Of a stretch of 64,000 nt of DNA, positions 60,106-64,000 are shown piece after piece; positions within the stretch are counted from its first letter, which is position 1, and each line of letters opens with the position of its first letter. The notes below the pieces were generated by a model that searched no databases, was not told the DNA's origin, and saw only the letters and a list, made by a program, of their open reading frames with translations. A program made the position numbers and the translations under genes. This DNA comes from Blasia pusilla (lineage: Eukaryota; Marchantiophyta; Marchantiopsida; Blasiales): the NCBI GenBank assembly GCA_050084515.1, contig CM114272.1:4278001-4342000 (forward strand), written 5' to 3'.

Positions 60106-61238
60106 AGGTATGATCAGTTCATATGAAATCTAAATTGTGCAAGTTTGGAAATTTTTTGGCCGCCAAATTGAAGGACAGTCTAGGGGATAGCTCTACTTCT
60201 TTTTATGTACATTCTTCCATTCTCCGTTTTTTTTTTTTTTTTGATACTCATAATTTTGTGCCTCACATCTTTCGTGAAGTCCCATGAGGCTTCTTTCCCA
60301 CCAAATGCATGAGCATTATTCATTATGATATAATTGTGCCAAGTTTTATGCATTATGTTAATACTACGACATAAAGGCCAAATCTTCTCACAACCATTAA
60401 ATTTACCTACTAGCTCACTTACCCTTGTCTTTCAAGTGTTTAGATCAAAAACTCTCTCTCTCTCCATAAAGATAAAATTATGGAAACCAAGCTAGCTTCA
60501 TCCTATCAATGGACACTTTACCCACATTGACATTGTCAAGAAGTACTTGATTTGTGAGGAAATCCAATCTGTGGCCCTTTAAGGTATCTCTATCAACTCA
60601 TACCTATCTCTACCAAAGACCTTAGATTGCCACGGTCTTGCATTTAAAACTGCATGGGCTAGGTATACAGAGGTAGGCGGTTCGGGCGGATCAAGGGACG
60701 TTTAGATGGATATTGGGAGGAGTTAACGGCATCGGATATCGAGAATGGATGGACGGAGACGGCTTACGAGGAGGACGGACGGATTTAGAACATGACGCAT
60801 TGATTTTGGGTTATGGATGGAGATAGACAAATTTTCTGGACGATGGAGATTTCATGAGGATAGACGTCCGCGCCATGTCCTTGCTCGTATGCAGAGGGGG
60901 GGACGTTCTTGCTTGCATCGTGCAAGCTCCCACTCCCGCCCCACTCTCTCCTTCACACTTTGTTGTATGCTTTGTCGGTTTGTTCGAGCAATGTTATTGT
61001 CAGCCGGTTCGTTTCTTTGCTGTGTTCTTTAGTGTTCTACCTGTATGGCTTTCTCATTGCACGCTTACTCCTTGCCATTTTGCCTCATCTTCCCTTCTTG
61101 CACTTCCAGAATTGTGCAGTAGCCCAAGTGCATTCGAGGCTATTTTCGTTGTTGTTGTCAACCCCTTCGAGGCTGTTTTTGTTTAGGGTAGGCTTAGTGT
61201 TTCAAGCTTTGAGCGTCTCTTGATGCAAGCTCATATCT
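60106..61238. other. No recognisable gene
   Basis: Contains a poly-T run near 60228-60241 and a CT microsatellite near 60451-60463. A GGA-rich stretch at 60670-60860 has repeated GGACGGA-type words. Plus-strand frames at 60.85-61.22 kb are hydrophobic and Ser/Leu-rich because the DNA is pyrimidine-rich, and show no domain. Confidence 0.4.
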
Positions 61239-61239
61239 A

Positions 61240-61560
61240 CATTGAACGACTTTCCTTGCGATTTGTGCTCCTTACGATCTACCGTCTGCGCTTGCGATTC
61301 CTGAATCGCAAGGCTGCCCAAGTGCTTTCGATTTCAACTTTGCCGATATTTGCTATTGCAGATTTGGTAGCTCTGCTCCTCTCGGCTGTGCATTGAACGG
61401 CTCTACTTGCGATTCCAGCTCCTTACAATCTTCTCCCTCTGAATTGCAAGGCTGTCCAAGCGCTTTTCATTTCGGCTCTATTGATATCGGTTGTCACAGT
61501 TTTGGTAGCTCATCTTCTCTCGTCTTTGCATTGAATGGATTTTCTTGTGATCAAAGACTC
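61240..61560. repeat. Imperfect tandem repeat, period about 140-150 bp
   Basis: CATTGAACGACTTTCCTTGC (61240), CATTGAACGGCTCTACTTGC (61391) and CATTGAATGGATTTTCTTGT (61529) start successive units. Shared internal words are GCAAGGCTG(C/T)CCAAG and TTTGGTAGCTC. Confidence 0.8.
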
Positions 61561-62290
61561 CCTTGGTTTGCAAAGAGTGAAGATTAAGAAATCAAAGAAG
61601 AAGTGGGAGAAAGAAGAGGAGGAAATCAAAGAGTCTTCACAAGAATGTATGAGGAATAGAGAAAGAATGTTTTGAGGAAAGTGGATTGAAAGAAAGTTGC
61701 AAGGAGGACTGCGAAGACTGTAAATGAATAGGCGCAGCGGTTCAAAAGGAAGCATAAAGGAATCGACAAAGCAAACAACCAACTCAAGAGAATTTGAACC
61801 AAAGGGGTTAAACGGTTCGAAAACTAAATGAGAATAGGAAAAGCCACAAATTGTACGAGACTATTTAAGGAATAGAGGAGAACAAGGGGCTATTCCCTTG
61901 TGTGTTTTCCCAATACTTTTGGTGGTTTGTGTGAAGAAGTATTTGGGGAATGATCCAAAGAGTCTTGACCCTTGGAAGCTTGAATACGTTCTAGTTCTTT
62001 CCACTCTTTGATGCAATAGAAGTATGTCATGTTTTCTGATGTGTGGAGTTGAATACCAATCTTATTGGGCTGCACTATGGATGAGAGCTTAGTCCTTGAT
62101 TTCAGAATTCCCGAGGAGAATCACCAAGAGCATAGAAAAGTTGTAAGACAGTGAGTAACCTGCCGTGACACATTCAATTATGAAAGTAGGGTGAGCCGCC
62201 ACCTTCGTGAGGTCTCTTTGAGGTCTTTGTTGGAACTTTGTTATCCAAGATTCGCAAGAGTACAACTCAAGGAAAAATGTACATTTTTCC
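61560..62290 (-). repeat. Dispersed repeat, copy 2 (inverted partner of 11.69-12.6 kb)
   Basis: The reverse complement carries the same order of words as copy 1: CTCTTGCGAATCTTGGATAA, CCTCAAAGAGACCTCA, CTCGGGAATT, GAAATCAAGGACT, GCATCAAAGAGTGGAAA, CCACCAAAAGTA and ACAATTTGTGGC. Two minus frames (62301-62089, 62075-61890) cover it but are not preserved in copy 1, so I do not call a gene. Confidence 0.85.
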
Positions 62291-62295
62291 TTGAG
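62266..62295. repeat. Perfect 30-bp palindrome without a loop
   Basis: CTCAAGGAAAAATGT is followed directly by its exact reverse complement ACATTTTTCCTTGAG. It sits at the edge of the dispersed repeat. The corresponding site in copy 1 (near 11690) has no palindrome. Confidence 0.9.
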
Positions 62296-62318
62296 CTGCA
62301 CATTACATAAGGAAAGTG

Positions 62319-63896
62319 TGCAAGGTTGAACAGAAATGAACTTCTCTGTCTATAGGATGGACATGCCCAACAAGTCCCTTGCCCAGGTTTTTCAATATTT
62401 TGTTCACCCGCGCGAGCTCAGGACGTGGGAGCAGGTGTAGGGATCGAATTGGTGTGGGACCCTCGCTTATTCTGCATTGAGCATCGAGCCTGCTTGGTCC
62501 ACTACCACCCCCCCTAAGCCCGCACTTGGTCCCCATAGGGCCCGCGCTTAGGCCTGCACTGGGTTGGCTCAACGCTTCTGGCTAGGTCTACATAAGATCC
62601 ATAGGTCTTAGAAAGAAGAGGGAGATGTGGCCCACATGGATAAGCCTTCCTATAAGAAGAAATTAAGTCCACGGACATGGACATGTCCGCAGACACAGAC
62701 TTTGTCGACATACAACCTTGATGTCAGTTGGTAGGTTGACCTACATGGGCTAGCCACGGGCCCTATAGACCTTATGCGGGTCTGGCCGCAAGCCGTGTGT
62801 GGGCCTCGCGTGGGCCTCGCGTGGGCTTGATATGGGCCTTTATGAGTGAGGCGCGGGCTAGAAAACAAGGAGCAATAATTGGCAATGCAGCGAGTTGCTG
62901 GATTGGATGTTGGCTGGCCAAGACTAGATCTATGTTATGGGCAAGGTGGGCCCAGGCCTAGCATGACCATGTATGTACTAGGGACATACATAAGTCCGCT
63001 GCCATGTGATGAAGGTTGCATAGGACGGACTTATGTCCGTCCTATGGACCGACATGTCCATGCAGCCCACGAACCCGGGCGCGAGGCCCCCATCAGAGCC
63101 CGCCCGCAACCCAAACTTTTTGCGTGGCCCGCCCTAAGCTCGCATGCAATCTCCGCAAAATTTGGTCTACAAGACCAAATCTTGGTCTAGCAAACTAAAC
63201 TTTTGGTTCAACACACCAAACTTTGGTCCGCTAGACCGAAATTTTTGCGGGCCTTGCGCCCGCTTCTGCCCACTTGGAACCCTCACCTGCCCATGCCCTA
63301 CCCGCGTTTTCCCGCTTCGAGGATGCACCTGCCCGGCCAGAGCTTGTGCTCAATCAACTTTTACCCCGTGCCTGCTTGCTTTAGCCCACACCTGCCCGAC
63401 CCGAGTCCGTGCCCAATCAGCCGTGAGACTACGCCTGCCCGCCCCGAGCCCGCGCGTGCCCGCCGAAAGCACGTGCCTGCCTCAAGCCTGCAGTTTCCTG
63501 CTCCGAGCCCGCGCCTGTCCACTCTGAGGCCGCACATACCCGCCGGGATCCGGCACCTGCTCACCCTAGCCCACTTCCAATCAGCCCTAAGCCCGCACCT
63601 GCCCGCCCTAGCCCGCGCTTACCCGCCTCGAGCCCGCACCCAACCATCGAGAGCCCGCGCCCAATCAACTGAGAGCCCGTGTCTGCCCGCCTTGAGCCCA
63701 TACCTCCTTGCCCGGAGCCCGCCCTACGGACCATGCAACAAGTGCGGGCTCCATGAGCCCGGGTCTATGTGGCGGGCTCTGAGGCGGGTTTGGGTGCGGG
63801 CCCGGGTGTGGTCCGGGCATGTCCGGGGAAATATGCGGACTTGTTCGTACACGTCCGTCCCATGGACAGACATGTTCATTTCCGTGCAACCTTGCA
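62319..63896. mobile_element. Non-autonomous element with ~60-bp terminal inverted repeats
   Basis: The left end (62319-62377) begins TGCAAGGTTGAACAGAAATG and runs to ACAAGTCC. The reverse complement of the right end (63896-63837) begins TGCAAGGTTGCACGGAAATG and also runs to ACAAGTCC, with about 80% identity by eye. Between them is about 1.45 kb of GC-rich sequence with no transposase, so the element would depend on one encoded elsewhere. Internal pieces of the end sequence (GGACGGAC / GTCCGTCC, GACATGTCCATG) recur near 62667 and 63020. No convincing target-site duplication was seen, so the superfamily is open. Confidence 0.7.
63240..63800. repeat. GC-rich degenerate repeat core of the inverted-repeat element
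   Basis: Variants of GAGCCCGCGCCTGCCCGC recur about every 20-45 bp. The long proline/arginine-rich open frames here (up to 232 codons on plus) result from this composition. Just upstream (63157-63245) is a cluster of AGACCAAA / TTTGGTCT-type inverted words. Confidence 0.75.
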
Positions 63897-64000
63897 TGTG
63901 ATATCTAAAATTTTGCAAGTTTTGAGGATATGTCCATTTTGTATCAAAGGAGTATAGAAGTCTTCAAGAATTAAGACTGAAGATTATATGAAGTAAAGCT

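Noticed and set aside
63203-63901. 232-codon plus-strand open frame, Pro/Arg/Ala-rich
   Set aside because: It follows the GC-rich repeat core of the inverted-repeat element. Open frames of similar composition occur in several frames of the same DNA, as expected from repeat composition rather than a gene.

Overview
The window looks like nuclear DNA of a land plant. It has spliced genes with GT-AG introns, plant-type sulfate transporters, an S1-type self-incompatibility-like (S-protein homologue) gene, a plant-style F-box/Kelch gene and decayed plant transposons. The mix (tandem SULTR genes, S1-family and F-box/Kelch relics, MULE-like transposases of a kind I associate with bryophytes) suggests a non-seed plant, perhaps a bryophyte. 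That assignment is inference only.

Layout. 1-234 is the 3' end of an unknown reading frame. 235-1360 holds a roughly 0.66-kb tandem duplication that carries a palindromic repeat. 2.7-6.8 kb (minus) is a broken Ty3/gypsy polyprotein whose RNase H part is replaced by about 1.2 kb of foreign sequence next to a perfect hairpin. 7.0-11.3 kb (plus) is a decayed MULE-like element with a transposase core and a C-terminal SWIM-type finger, split by an array of about 17 degenerate palindromes. 11.7-12.6 kb is a dispersed repeat whose inverted partner lies at 61.56-62.3 kb. 16.0-16.5 kb (minus) is an S1-family gene with one nonsense codon. 19.1-20.3 kb (plus) is a frameshifted F-box/Kelch gene.

The core of the window is a head-to-tail cluster of three intact sulfate transporter genes on the minus strand: A 26285-21385, B 36939-32454 and C 46136-42023. 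Each has 12 coding exons with identical phases. Exons 2-11 have exactly the same lengths in all three; only exons 1 and 12 differ. I derived all junctions by hand, and each joined CDS stays open (675, 676 and 664 aa). A fourth copy, D, survives as remnants of exons 2, 3 and 5 at 50.67-51.40 kb. The duplicated unit includes upstream DNA: two blocks with CATGCA-type cores, about 206-229 bp apart, recur 0.9-1.7 kb upstream of A, B and C. A and C also show a probable intron in the 5' leader.

The spacers between the transporters are AT-rich (about 28.8-31.5 and 39.2-41.9 kb) and hold decayed tandem duplications. From 52 kb onward the window is mostly decayed repeat: one unidentified two-part reading frame (56.1-56.8 kb), a 3 x 59-bp tandem repeat, several perfect short-loop hairpins, and a 1.58-kb non-autonomous element with ~60-bp terminal inverted repeats and a GC-rich core (62.32-63.90 kb).

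The only genes I judge functional are the three transporters. They should import sulfate by proton symport, probably as plasma-membrane paralogues whose differences lie at their ends and in their upstream DNA.
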